Shown in pieces: positions 17,871 through 29,799 of a stretch of DNA of 64,000 nucleotides. The translations under genes and the position numbers were made by a program. The stretch is from Arenicola marina. Taxonomy: Eukaryota; Annelida; Polychaeta; Arenicolidae. Under the pieces are notes generated by a model, which saw only the letters and a program-made list of their open reading frames with translations, ran no database searches and was not told the origin of the DNA. How positions within the stretch are numbered: position 1 is the stretch's first letter; each line of letters begins with the position of its first letter. Location of the stretch: the NCBI GenBank assembly GCA_964019135.1, contig OZ025263.1, forward strand, positions 31,290,133 to 31,354,132, in the 5' to 3' direction.

Positions 17871-20800
17871 CTAAAACAGATTTTTCGGCCTAAATCGCTT
17901 AGTATTATAAAGCGGAGTTAGTGCTGCCTTTCCAAAGCATATTAAATAATGACATTTTATCAGTATAATCTGTATCAAGGGATGTTCATATTTTTTATGT
18001 TCTATGGCTTTTATGCATGATAGGGAATCTTGGTATATAATAAATTGGTCATACATTGAGTTTTCAATATCTTCAAGTGCCATCATTAGATCTACTGCTT
18101 CTGCGGTGTATATAGAACATTGGTCTGGGAGGCGGTTGCTGCATTGGTGCTCACCGGCCACAGCTGCAGCGGCCATCCTGTGGGATTCTTTTGAGCCATC
18201 CGTGTATAGAGGGAAATGGTTGGGGTGTTGATTGTGGATAGCATGTTTAAGTTCTATAAATTGTGATGGGTCTGTGTCCGATTTGTTGTGAGTTGCTAGT
18301 TCTAAAAGCACCTATGGGGATTCCATTTCCCACGGGGGGATTTCTGGGACGTGCCAGGTTCGTATATCGTTGAAATTGATATTGTACCTTGTCGAAAGGT
18401 TATCGACTCGAATTCCAAAGGTGGGTATTGTGTTTGGTTTGTTTTCAAATAGTGTTGTAAACTTTGGATGGAATACGTCTTTAACGGTAGTACTATTGAG
18501 ACTTGTCTTGAGCGTATTGTTGTGCCAATTTATCTCTACGATAGTATAGAGATCGCGCAGCGGACTCCACGTACAGGCTTTTCGCAGGAGATGTGCGGAA
18601 AGCTCCCAGACATAAACTAAGTGCTTGGTTGTGCACTGGGTCCAGCATCTGCAAATATGCTTTGTGTGCTCACCTGTAAATCATCGACCCATAATCTAGC
18701 CGTGACCGAATCAGGGCTCTGTAGATATTTAATAATGTCTCTCTTTCTGTTCCCCATTCCGGATTAGATAGCACTTTAATTATGTTAAGTGCTTTGGTAC
18801 ATATCTGTATTTTTGAAAACATTTCTGTTGACAGAAGTGCATAAACACTGTTTTAGTTTTTGAAAATTTAAATCCATTCTCATCGCACCACTGTTGTAAC
18901 TTATTGAGGTTCATTTGTAGTTGCCTTTCTATTGTGATCATATGTTTAGACCTGAAACAGGTAAAAAAGGCATCAGCAAATAGAGAAGGATTGATGTTAT
19001 TAGTGAGACATTTTATGATGCTGTTGATTTTAATACTAAAAAGGGTTACAGATAAGATGCTGCCTTGGGGAAGCCCCATCTCCTGATCGATACTTCGGAG
19101 AGGATAGTTCCGACCCTTGCCTGAAATAGATGCTTGTTTAGGAATTCTTGAATAAAGTTTGACATACGACCTCTGAGGCCCATATCATGGAGGTTTTTTA
19201 AAATACCATATTTCCATGAGGTGTCATATGCCTTTTCAAGGTCAAAGAATACTGCCACCACGTGTTCCTTTCTGATGAATGTCTCGCGTATATAATATAT
19301 ATTATCGAAAGCCACTCTGGAATTTAGTGATAATATTATTTGTTTCTAGATAATATGTAACGAGGGTATTCATCATCTGTTCTAGTGTTTTGCATATGCA
19401 ACTTGCAAGATCTATTGGTCGGTAGGAAGAAGGATTGGTGGGATCCTACCCAGGCTTAGGGATAGGAATGACTATCGCCTTTTTCCACGATGGGGGTATT
19501 TGCCCGGTTCGCCAAATGAAGTTGAATATGTCGAGAAGAAGTTCCAAGGATGTATCGGGTAGTTGTTTTAGGAATTGGTATGGGATATCGTCTGGCCCTG
19601 GTGGGGTGTTGTTAGTTTTCCTCAGGGCAGACTGGAGTTCCTCCATGGAAAAGAGGTTATTATAATATTCATAATTTTTTTATTTGAAATGGAGTTTTTT
19701 CCTCTCACTAACCGTCTTGTATCTTTGAAATTTAGCTGTGTGATTATTTGAGGAAGAATTTGTTGCAAAGGCTTTCGGCAAGGTAGTGGCTATTTACACT
19801 GGTTTGGTGAGGGTTGTGTTTTCATGGATCATGTGGTTTATGCTGTTGTTTGCTTTTTCCCACTGATCTTCTGTATGGCTTGCCACGTTTTCTTAGTTGC
19901 TGTTTTATTTCCAAGTTTGGAGACATAGTTTCTCCAGGATTCCCTTTCTGTTGTTCGTATTGTGCTCACACTTGTTTATATTTTAGGATATTTCCTGGGG
20001 TAGGACGTATTTGGAGTTCTCGCTGAGCCTGTTTTCGTTGTTTTCGTTTCGCTGTACGGCCTCACGGCATTCATCGTTAAACCATGGCTTCCTTTGTAGC
20101 TTGAGATTGGTCGAGGTTTTCGGAATGCTGTTTTCAGCCATTTTATGAAGTGTTTCGCTGAAGAGGGCTATTGGGTCTGGTATACCTTGGAAGTTGGCTG
20201 TTTTTCAAAGCACATTTTTTTTAAAGTAGTCCAGTCAGCCTTATTTAGCTTCCAGTTTCATCTGGAGCGGAAAATTGGCTAGTAAGAAGGATAGGGAAGT
20301 GGTCACTGCCGTGAAGATCATCTTCCACTTTCCAGTTGAAATCAAGGCATAGACTGAAATGAGCTATAGTTAGGTCTATAACCGCTTTGGCACCATGCCC
20401 GGGGTGTATATAAGCTATTGAGCCATCGTTAAGCAGAACGGTATTGTTTTTTGAAGATAAAGTCCTCTAGCAGGCGGCCCTTGGGTTGTATGTCTTTACT
20501 CCATAGCGTATGATGAGCATTGAAATCGCCAAGAAGTATGAACGGCGCTGGATGTTGTTTCACTAGATTTTCTAGGTCTAGTCGTGTTGGACGTAAATTA
20601 GGAGGAATATAGATAGAGCACAGGGTTATGGTTTTGTGTAATGTTATTCGTATGGCTCTAGCTTTTAGGTTGGTCTGTTAGGGTATTTGGCTGTGTGGAG
20701 TTTTCTCCCTTATAAGAACACTAACTCGGCCTGTGATTTTATCTCCCTTATTAAGTCTCGGATTATCATATGATGTACATCCACTAATTGTTACATGTCC

Positions 20801-21085
20801 TTGGTTTTTGATGAAAGTGTCTTGGAGACAAGACAGATTGCATCAGTTGGTCTTGCCGTGGCCGCAGCGTTGGCACTGGAAACAGCGTAGATGGTTGGGT
20901 ATATAAATATCGACTGGTATACGAAGGTATACTGCTTTTATTGTTGTAGGAGGGATGTGAGATGCAAATGTAAGTATTATGGTATTTGTTGGAATTCTTT
21001 CTCCATTTTTGGTGATTGATATCCGTTTGGCCTCCATGACATTCTGTGAGGCAAACTCGGAAACTATTTCTGTGTCAGAGCACAT
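17871..21085 (-). mobile_element. Decayed LINE (APE endonuclease, RT, RNase H; I-superfamily-like)
   Basis: Minus-strand order: a CCHC-knuckle ORF1 remnant (21085-20843, RCFQCQRCGHGK); an APE-type endonuclease in pieces (QDTFIKNQGH near 20820, LLGDFNAHHTLW near 20520); reverse transcriptase pieces at 19646-19446 (PPGPDDIPYQFLKQL), 19315-19046 (FFDLEKAYDTSWK) and 19079-18780 (GLPQGSILS); and RNase H at 18311-17871 (YTDGSKES, TAEAVDL, YQDSLSC). The RT active site reads FADA rather than FADD. Multiple stops and frameshifts separate the parts, so it is dead. APE plus RNase H fits the I group of LINEs. Confidence 0.85.
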
Positions 21086-22574
21086 CTGAAGGTCACGGCA
21101 TCCGATTACACCTCGGCTGTTGTTGAGGGCACGGTGAGGAATTATCGTTACTGGGATACGGAGGAGGGCCGTTGCTCGGAGGAGGTTGTCAGCATGACTC
21201 TTCCGTAGGACCTCGATGAGGAGGTCACCGGAGCGGAGTCGCTTTGGATGCCTTTGTCCAGTGCAAATGGTGATACATTAGAAATGAGGTAGATCTGGAT
21301 CAGTGGCGTGCGGGGCGGGGGTGGGGGGGCGTCGCGCAGGCTACAGCAAGTTGTAGATTGCGAGACCTATAGTCGTGGGTCCGTCCTGGGGCCGGTTGCA
21401 CCAAGCGGTCGCAAACGGTGGTCGCAAATCTGAAACGCCGGACGTACAAACGCCGGACGTATCACTGCCCTGTCTACGCCCGTGAGCTAACGTCGGTTGC
21501 ACCAACCACAATTTAGGTGGTCGCACGTACGTCCTTGCTTGCTCGGGTTTTCCCCGTTGGAATGTGTCATGTCTGTCATCACATTGACTCCGTGTCGTTC
21601 GCAGGGGGACGGTTCCCGCACAGGAGACGGTACCACATCGGTCCAAACCCATGTATTAAAGTCAAAGAACTACCGTTGCCAGATTTGGCGCGCAAAACAG
21701 CCTTTTAGCACACACTTTCACGCTCCCCTAACAGTGACATTTTAAGCAAGTAAGACTTATTTACATAAAATTATTAGTTTATGACTTACATGAAGACGGG
21801 GTCATTGAACAATTCTGTTAATTTAATACACAAGAACTGTTGTTTATAGCTGATCACTAGATGCAATATCCCCAAAGGCCATGACTACAATATCTTATGG
21901 GATTGATGCTAAAACTTGCTTATAATGACAATACTGCACCATTGGTGGAAACCCTTTTTATGTAAAACATCTATCTATTGATGACTTATGGACACTACTG
22001 GCATAGATATTCAATAAATTAGTAGAATACTGCTTAAATTGCGTACTGTGGCTGCTGTTGTAATGAAACTGCACTTGTACGAGTGATATATTGCTGTCTC
22101 AGTGCTGTAGTACCAAAGGAAGGATTGTTCAACCACGATACTAATTGTCTAATTCAGCAATGAAGAGTCAAGGAGAGAACAAGGATCAGGGCGTGCCCAA
22201 GCACACGTAGAAAGTCGGGATTTGGAAGTATTCACTTGAAATGGCAATCCTGCAACTCGCAGAGAGTGGCAATGGGTCATATGGTCGAGTTCGCTGAAGT
22301 ATGTGAGTGAGGGGACTGGACGCAAACTGGCTGACAGCGCGGTGACGTTTTGGCCTATAACTTGGTCGACATTGCATGTACACCGTCCCGATCGGTCTTA
22401 ACATGTTCAACGTAGATCTTTCTATATCTCTTCGAAAAGCAACTTTCAATAATGGTGAACTATAGCAATTTGTTGGTGGTTTCATGAAGGCATATCGGAA
22501 GGACTGGTGTCGGCGCTAAACATGGCATACAACGGGCAATCCCATAAGCACGATGTTCGTCTTCCTTCTCAAGT
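21086..22574. other. No recognised gene; LINE flank and a GGTTGCACCAA repeat
   Basis: The motif CGGTTGCACCAA occurs at about 21390 and 21492 with following GGTCGCAAACGGTGGTCGCA and GGTGGTCGCACG, which looks like a short dispersed repeat. The rest (21750-22500) shows no supported feature. Confidence 0.35.
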
Positions 22575-23013
22575 TACGCTTGATCCTCGCAATGAACTTC
22601 CAAATGGTATCGCCTTCGTTGTTGAATATGGTTTTATCTTGGATCTTACGGCTGCGTCTAAGAACCAACTCGCTAGTCTCTGCAATCTCCTCTTATTCGG
22701 TTCCTCCAACGTTAACCTTGAAGATAATACTAAATTATTTAAAGCAGTGCAAATTTTCATTTCCGAAACAGGTCGGTTTATCCAAGAGCTATGCTGTCGA
22801 TTTGATTTTCAGGGTTGTATGCCACTAAACCTTTGTCACTGTATTGAATTTGAACTTTCTGTATATTTGATCAACTGTACTTGTTAATGACTTAACCTCA
22901 ACTCCACAACCACATTTTTGTTACATGTTGAGGTGGCCGTTGATATGTGTATTCGCTATCGGTAACCTCGTTAAATAAATAAAGTTTATACAAAAAAAAC
23001 TACGCTTGATCCT
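22575..23013 (+). mobile_element. Retroposed cDNA-like insertion with 13-bp target duplication
   Basis: TACGCTTGATCCT is present at 22575-22587 and again at 23001-23013. Between them lie 413 bp ending AATAAATAAAG, 12 bp and an A-run just before the second duplication. That is the signature of an L1-type retroposed mRNA or SINE. The insert carries an open frame (from NELPNGIAFVVEYG to FISETGRF) that is not recognised. An open frame of 126 codons runs across the left junction by chance. It may be a 5'-truncated processed pseudogene. Confidence 0.65.
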
Positions 23014-23417
23014 GTCTCGTTTAGTCTAGCGGTGGGGGCAGAAATCTATATCTTTAGCGGCTTGCCACCCATCCATGCATATCGCTTGAAGTGAGGTCAC
23101 TTACATAAACCGTGTAAGAGATCTTCAATGATGTTTAACTTTACCCGCTACTACGCACTATTTATGACCCACGTGCAAGGGTCATTGAGTTAGTAATGCT
23201 GATGCTTAAACTTCGACCTCTTCTTCACAGCACTCCACATATCATCACGGAGGCTCTTGTGAATAATTTTTAACGCTGTTCCTGCTAGTACCTGTTTTAA
23301 TGGAAGCCTGTGTGTGTAGCATACGTTAGTTGAACTTCAGCGGTCAAGATCAGAATAAGCACCCCAGGGATTCTCCTTTCATAATCATAACAGACTGGAT
23401 TTGAAGGAGTCAATGTC
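23014..23417. other. No recognised feature
   Basis: No open frame, repeat or RNA gene could be supported in this stretch. Confidence 0.4.
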
Positions 23418-23675
23418 CTGGGACAGTATTCATAATCCCCTTATAAGTTACGCGCGCCAAGTGCATATTCGTCTTAGCCTCAACAGCGCATTGTGGTAGT
23501 ATTCATGGCTAAGAAATCTTGTTCAATATGATTTTAGTACTTTCTTATTGTAGAAAATCCACTTTTTGGGTGACTGCTTAGGCATTTTAAACCCGATAAT
23601 CGCTCGACAAATCATCCACTTAGCGCTAAGTCTAATGGCGTAGCCTAAGTGGCGATTATAAATACGGCCCCTGAG
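23418..23675. mobile_element. MITE, about 255 bp
   Basis: Terminal inverted repeats: CTGGGACAGTATTCATAATC at the left against GGGGCCGTATTTATAATCGC as the reverse complement of the right end. Interior non-coding. Confidence 0.6.
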
Positions 23676-24129
23676 CTATTACCACATCATGACGTCGTTT
23701 AATATCTTATAGCCCATGGAGACCAGAATTCTTTTTCAATCTATGATGAAGTACTGATCATACTGGGTAGGGAATGAAATACCGGTGTAAATTATGCACG
23801 TGCGCCATGGTCTAGACGAAATAAAAGCTTCAGCCCCAGTTCAATGCAATATTAGTCACGGTTATTTTGCTAAAAATTGCTTGCGTGTGTTGCCATGACA
23901 TATACTCTGACTTATAAGCCATCCAGCTCCCCGCACGGTGGCCCTGCGTAAGCTTCACTTTTACCGCTGCTTTCGGCCGGGGGCAAATTTCAAGATTCTT
24001 GAAAAACGGTCCAATCGATCAGCTGTAATTTCTTGCAACATTATAATTTTAAAGAATAAAAATTCCAAATCGTTTTCGATATTGTTGCCAGACCCGGCAA
24101 CAGTAGTCTCCGAATTAGGCAGGCGCTGA

Positions 24130-24485
24130 CCAATATCACAATCCGGAAGCGCTGTGTGTATCACAATCCGGAAACGCTGAGTATCACAATCCCCCCGCGC
24201 TGAGCGACCTTCATCCACGCCAGCCTGAGTATCACCATCTCCTAGCGCTGAGCGACCTTCATCCACGCCAGCCTGAGTATCACAATCCCGCAGCGCTGAG
24301 CGACCTTCATCCACGCCGGCCTGAGTATCACAATCCCCAAGCGCTGAGCGACCTTCATCCACGCCGGCCCGAGTATCACAATCCCGCAGTGCTGAGTGAC
24401 ATTCATCCACGCCGGCCTGAGTATCACAATTCCCCAGCGCTGAGCGACCTTCATCCACGACGGCCCGAGTGTCACAGGCCCGAGT
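24130..24485 (-). repeat. 48-bp coding-length minisatellite
   Basis: About six units of 48 bp (GAGTATCACAATCCCGCAGC, GCTGAGCGACCTTCATCCAC, GCCGGCCT). Because 48 is divisible by 3 the minus strand stays open as a 16-residue repeat (CDTQAGVDEGRSALGD) in a 199-codon frame (24560-23961), and a second frame is also open. No signal peptide, domain or splice sites support a gene. Confidence 0.75.
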
Positions 24486-25239
24486 TACAGCCTTCAACCT
24501 ATGGTTAATTGCGATATTCTTTAAGCTTTGCCACGAGATAATCCTAAATATCTTTAACACGACCCTAGATTAAAATGCTAATATTGAAGTTATTGTTGCT
24601 CAATATAACAGCGAACGCATGTGAGGGTATCTTGCGTCCGTCAGTGGGTGCAATTCTTTAGTGGCCCCGCTTAGTAACCCTGATCCGCAAATGCTATGCA
24701 TTGCTACACCTTTCGACATATCGTACGCCACTTTGCGAGCAGCCCCCCGCCCAAGTCGCGGTTGACCTCAACGGTGATGGGGTCACGCATGGTTTTAGAG
24801 GGTTGTTTTTATCGAGTATTGTATTTTCTATGCAGAATTTTAAAAAAAGGTAGGTAATATGCTTGGAGGATCGGGCTGTGGCTAAGAACTAAGCCTACAA
24901 TTTTGCTCGTGAAGCCTCTCTGGTCATTCAGGGACTGACCTAAAAAATACCCCCAAACTCTTTGTTGCCTGGGCTTCAATTTACTATTCTCGCATACCGC
25001 TGGCACGACAAAACTGTAGTGAAATCTGAGGCCACAACCCAGTATTATATCCACCAAACCGTGACTGACTACCACATAAGTTCAAAGTCAAACATGACGC
25101 AACTACCCCCCTCCCCCCCCCACTCCCTCTCCTCCCCTTCTGCTTTTATTTGAATATCCAACTATACCATCTACACTACATTAGTAACGTGGTGTGGGTG
25201 TGCCGCCCAGGCCATAGAGGGCATATGGAGAGCAGGGGC

Positions 25240-25480
25240 ATGTGCAGGAATCGTTGAAAGTAGGGGGGGGGGGACAATATACGGAATGTGACGACCGGGT
25301 AGGGGGCACACTGAATTGCTGCGACCGGCGGAGTGGGGACGTACTGAAATCTTGCGACCTGCGGAGCGGGGAGGCTGAACATAAAAATGCGACCAAGGGG
25401 TCCAAATTGCGACCTGGGGGTGGGCACAGATACACTTTAGGATCTGAAAGGGGGTGGGGGGGGGGGGGGGGCACGCGAGA
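25240..25480. repeat. GGCGGATCCAG-family core (TTGCGACC repeats)
   Basis: Four spaced TTGCGACC-type motifs separated by GGGG tracts. The GGATCC ends are not present here. The C-rich minus strand gives proline-rich open frames that are not genes. Confidence 0.55.
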
Positions 25481-27661
25481 GCGAGAGTAAAGCGCGAGAT
25501 TTTGTGGTCATTGAGAGAGAAAAAAGGCATCCTAAATAGACACTGACAGTCATGGTACTGTATATGGAGGCTAATTATTTGAACACTTTCGATATCAGCT
25601 GGAAAATATAAAGTCAAGAACTGACTCTTAGGTGGGCACATCGAGAGAAGTTGCAGGTTCTGCTGTGAGGATTGAGAGAAAAAAGGCGACAAAAAGGGGT
25701 CATTTGGGAGGCACATATAGCTGCATATGCATATAACTAATTATATGTAGAACCCCCTCCCACCTTGGGACCCCCATTCCCTCCCCAATAGTAATGATAT
25801 TGACGAGACAGACGCATGCATACATTGCTGTCTCATTGCGTCTCCATGTCAAATAATAAGTATATTCTGTGTTGAATTTAAATCCTAAAAACCAGTGGGC
25901 TATCCGGAGAGAAGCAAATTTGTTCACCGGAGCAGATGTTGATAGCCGGCTTTATATCCCTGGGAGCCTGTTCGCTGTTCGCTGTTCTGTGTGATGTCGA
26001 ACGCGGCTCGCTAGGACGTAAGTGCGCGATAAACTAGTCCACCCAGTTTTATGCTGAAATTGTTGTTTTACAGAATCAACGAGATATAGAACATATATGC
26101 ATGATAATTTTGAGATACCCCATGAAAAAATATACTTTAAGTTTACTATAGTATACTGTGGTATACTGTGGTATACTATATTATACTATAGTAAATTTGA
26201 AGTGTGCAGTAAATACTGCAGTAATACTATAGTAAACTGCAGTAAATACCATGGTATACTATAGTAACTATGGTAAACTACAGTAAATACTATAGTACAG
26301 TATATTCACTATAGTAAACGTGTGTACTTACTAGAGTATACTATAGTGTCTAAAGTAAACTGCAGTAAATACTATGGTATACTATAGTAACTATGGTTAA
26401 CTACAGTAAATACTATAGTACAGTATATTCACTATAGTAAACGTTTGTACTTACTAGAGTATACTATAGCGTCTAAAGTAAAGTGCAGTAAATACTATGG
26501 TATACTATAGTAATGATGGTAAACTACCTTAAATACTATAGTAAAGTATATTCACTATAGTAAACGTGTTTACTTACTATAGTATACTATAGTGTCTAAA
26601 GTAAACTGCAGTAAATACGATGGTATACTATCCCATGTAAAAATATTCTATAGAATTCTGTAGACTACTATAGTAATTGCTATAGAATTTTATAGGTACT
26701 ATATAATTCTATAAAAGTACTATAGTATTTTAAATTACTATGATAAATTCTATAGATTACTATGGTAATTACTATAGAATTCTATAAAAGTACTATAGTA
26801 TTCTAAATTACTATGGTAAATCTTATTGATTACTATAGTAATTACTGTAGAATTCTATAAAGGTACTATAGTAATTACTGTACAATTCTATAGCATACTG
26901 TAGAATTCCATAAAATAGTTTATTGTGTTTTTAAGTACTATAGTAAAATATATATCTCCGGTCTTGTAGGATGCAAGAAACATAAGTCGTTTTTATGTGG
27001 TATTTATCACGGTATCACGCTCAAAATTTTATAATTCCTGCGCAACGGGCATCTGCATGATAACGTTAGTCAGTAATGCGAGCACACAATAATCGACTAT
27101 ACATATTAATTCAATTCAATACAATACTTATTTTGTAACACAAGTTTTTTATTACCACCTTTGCGGTGCCGTCGAATTTTTATATGCGTGTTATTTAGGT
27201 CTAAAAGTAAAACATACTATTATTCTCACCCAAGTGACTCGATGAGCTTCATATACTCCACCTCCCCGTATCCTATAAAAGTGAAACTACCTCGAGATTC
27301 ACTCTGCCAGCAGAGCTAGGGTGCTCGTGCCGCAAGCGTAACGCCCTCTGCCGGGAGATCGCTCGAGAGTGTACAAGCTGGCGCTGCAATGCCGCCTAGT
27401 GGCGATATCGGTTGCCGATCGCACGGCGCATGCGCCAGGTTTCAAAAATACTGCGGAAAGGCGAACGGATGTCTACGGTCTACGTACATATAAGTTATAG
27501 ATTGACGAATATCTGCTTATGTATACACATGAAAAGTATTTATTTATAAATACTTCACAGTATAGCACCTGAAAAAACCCAGGTGTGATCGTGACATAAT
27601 AGTATAAGGCCAACAGAAGACATTATAAGTTGTGGCTTCTTGACAAGACTTGTTCAGTTTC

Positions 27662-27780
27662 GCTGGGCCTTAGGCTTAGCCTGAATGTTCAGACGTTACA
27701 GTCTTGACACTTGTTCTTGTGACTGTCACAAGAACAAGTCTCAAGACTGTAACATCTGAACATTCAGGCTAGCTGGGCCT
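27662..27780. mobile_element. Tiny hairpin MITE with 9-bp direct repeat
   Basis: Arms of about 46 bp (27678-27723 and 27725-27770) fold with a one-base loop and only a few mismatches. GCTGGGCCT flanks both sides (27662-27670 and 27772-27780). A 9-bp duplication resembles Mutator-type insertion. Confidence 0.6.
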
Positions 27781-28176
27781 GTGCTGTGGCTGCACCCAGT
27801 CAGCAGCGGTCAGTGGCTGGGGTGCACCGGCCCAGCCACAGGCGCCCAACCCTCCAATATTGGCTGGCTGTAGCCTGTACCGGCTTTTGACGACACGGAC
27901 TGTGGGACTTCCATCCACTACGAACGTAGCGCCAGTGAATGCATGCAGTGGATAACTGGAAGTGACAACTCCTACTGATAATGGCAGGTAGGTAAAGCAA
28001 CTAAAGTCAAAGTCATCAGTGCCGTAGCGTGTCGTTCCAGCCTATATTTTCCACGAATTTGTCGCGATCGCTCTAAAAATCACTGACGTGAGAAAGCAAC
28101 ACAGTGCAATTTTAATGATACCAAACTTACGTGTGTACTGCGATGTCTGTATTGGAGCCCAGATATTTTGTCTGAA

Positions 28177-28335
28177 GTAATTTACATCGGCGCCGAGGAA
28201 AAATGATGCAGGGGTGGGGGGTGCACTTCAAAGTGTTACTGGGCATTGGTCCGAGGATCCCCCTGCTACATCGGCACTACATTTTTCCTCGGCGCCGATG
28301 TAAATTACTTCAGACAAAATGTGGCTCAGACGGCA
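28177..28335. repeat. GGCGCC hairpin module (left)
   Basis: TCTGAAGTAATTTACATCGG, CGCCGAGGAAAAATG is followed about 100 bp later by its reverse complement. Related modules lie at 30350-30500 and 30785-30840. Each contains an ATCGGCGCCGA palindrome. Confidence 0.75.
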
Positions 28336-28724
28336 TGCAGGGGTGGGGGGTGCACTTTGAAGTCAAGAGGCGGGGGAGAGGGGTGGGGGTGTTACTGGGC
28401 ATTGGTCCGAGGAACCAAGTAGGACCGAGGAGAGGAGACGGGGGAGGCGTCTCGCTACCGTTTCATTTAGAAAGAAGCCATTAAGCGTGGTGTGGGCTGG
28501 GGTATCGCGTTGTTAATGAGAATGTGTCGGGGAGCGTGAACTTGTTATGTCTGAAAAAGCCGTTATGACTGGTGGCTTAAGGTCGATTGGTGTTTATAGT
28601 ACGAAAGGCATGAGGGCGCGCGGCGAAGTTAATAGAAATAAAATAAAAACCTGAGCAAGTGAACAGACACAAACAACAATGTGTGAGTTAAATGAAGCAT
28701 TTTATTTTGTTTTATTTTGATTAA

Positions 28725-29408
28725 TCATGAGCAAGCCGAACAAAAGAAATCCCTATCCATCTTAGCTTTCGTCAAGTTAACACACTTTTGAAATAACCAC
28801 CTATCACATACATTACATTGCACCATGTCGCCATAGCATTGCGGCAGATGACAACAGCAATACAATGGCAACTTAATCTTCCTATGCTTAACTTTCTTAC
28901 TGGGAACGTCTAATTTCGGAAAAGATCTAATACTCTTGTCCTTAATGATATCAATCAAACACGACCTCATCATATCTTGCTCAAACTCAAATGGTATCAC
29001 GCCCTTTTTTAAAAGATCTGTATAGCCTCCTGAACAATACTCAATCAAATTAGCTATGGCAAATACGCCGCAATCCCATCCGTTCTGCTGTTGTTGCGCG
29101 ACTGGCAGTATAACATCTAGTGAAGTTCGCCCGTGGCCGTAAATCTGGGCTAGCTGGATCTCGAGGGAGGGAGTGAGTGGCTCATGTGCCTTGTAGACGC
29201 TGTCTAATACATACACCGGCCCCCCAACTACATCTTGAAACGAAACTACCCAGTGATCCTTGCCGGTGTGATGGATCTGCCCACAAGGAGCGGGGACGCT
29301 CTGCAAGCGCAAGCTGGCGGAGGGTATCTGCCATGCTTTATCCTTCCAAATAGGTGCAGCGGGTGTTCCGGGTGTTCCATGAAGGAAACGCCATCCAAAG
29401 ACGAGCAT
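28725..29408 (-). CDS. C48 (Ulp1/SENP-like) cysteine protease domain with C-terminal PHD finger
   Basis: The 227-residue frame contains HWVVSFQD, VYVLDS and QQQQNGWDCGVFAIAN, giving the His, Asp, Gln and Cys expected of the Ulp1/adenovirus-type protease fold. A Cys-rich C-terminus follows (CCCHLPQCYGD, MVQCNVCDRWLFQKCVNLTK, FFCSAC), matching the C4HC3 spacing of a PHD finger except that the usual His reads F-Q-K-C. The protease probably acts on ubiquitin-like or own-protein linkages (family knowledge; target unknown). The N-terminus overlaps the SGNH frame by about 160 bp in another frame, so the two may be joined by splicing or have been separated by a frameshift. It lies at the core of a fold-back transposon. 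Confidence 0.65.
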   Translation of the reverse strand: MLVFGWRFLHGTPGTPAAPIWKDKAWQIPSASLRLQSVPAPCGQIHHTGKDHWVVSFQDVVGGPVYVLDSVYKAHEPLTPSLEIQLAQIYGHGRTSLDVILPVAQQQQNGWDCGVFAIANLIEYCSGGYTDLLKKGVIPFEFEQDMMRSCLIDIIKDKSIRSFPKLDVPSKKVKHRKIKLPLYCCCHLPQCYGDMVQCNVCDRWLFQKCVNLTKAKMDRDFFCSACS

Positions 29409-29788
29409 AGACTCCTGAGACCCTGATTAGTCTCCATCGCTAAGCGATTAACACGATCCAAAAACCGAAGGGAGTTAGTCGCACCGTCAAACCGATTATC
29501 CGCCCCAGGCAGAATTCCCGAAAGAATCACCCGAGAGGTCGGGCACAAAGATCGGAGAATTGCAACCAGAGTTGCATAATCATCGAGAGGAGGTTGATCA
29601 CAACGGGGCAAGTCATTTGTCCCAACGTGGACAACCCACACATCCGGGACAGAATCGATCTGCAGATAACGATGCAAGCCGGCGACAGTGATCCCGGAAA
29701 ACGACAAAGTCCTCACATGAGAAGGCAAATACTGATGCAGATACTTCACTATAGAATCCCCAATCACGACAACGGACAAAGGAGCCAT
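29246..29788 (-). CDS. SGNH/GDSL-type hydrolase (esterase-like) domain
   Basis: The frame starts MAPLSVVVIGDSIVKYL (block I, GDS serine at about residue 12) and continues WVVHVGTNDLPRCD (block III, GTND). A typical alpha/beta alternation follows up to about residue 135. The catalytic D-x-x-H block at the end is not clear because the frame diverges into the C48 region. Similar esterase domains, and PHD fingers, are known from ORF1 of CR1-type LINEs. Here no reverse transcriptase is nearby and the unit is inside long inverted repeats. Confidence 0.65.
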   Translation of the reverse strand: MAPLSVVVIGDSIVKYLHQYLPSHVRTLSFSGITVAGLHRYLQIDSVPDVWVVHVGTNDLPRCDQPPLDDYATLVAILRSLCPTSRVILSGILPGADNRFDGATNSLRFLDRVNRLAMETNQGLRSLCSSLDGVSFMEHPEHPLHLFGRIKHGRYPPPACACRASPLLVGRSITPARITG

Positions 29789-29799
29789 ATCGACAAGTC

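Noticed and set aside
22507-22887. A 126-codon host gene
   Set aside because: The frame crosses the left 13-bp target duplication of a retroposed insert, so the joined frame is accidental.
25171-25716. Proline-rich 181-codon minus-strand protein
   Set aside because: Lies in C-rich complement of the dispersed G-rich repeat and has no independent support.
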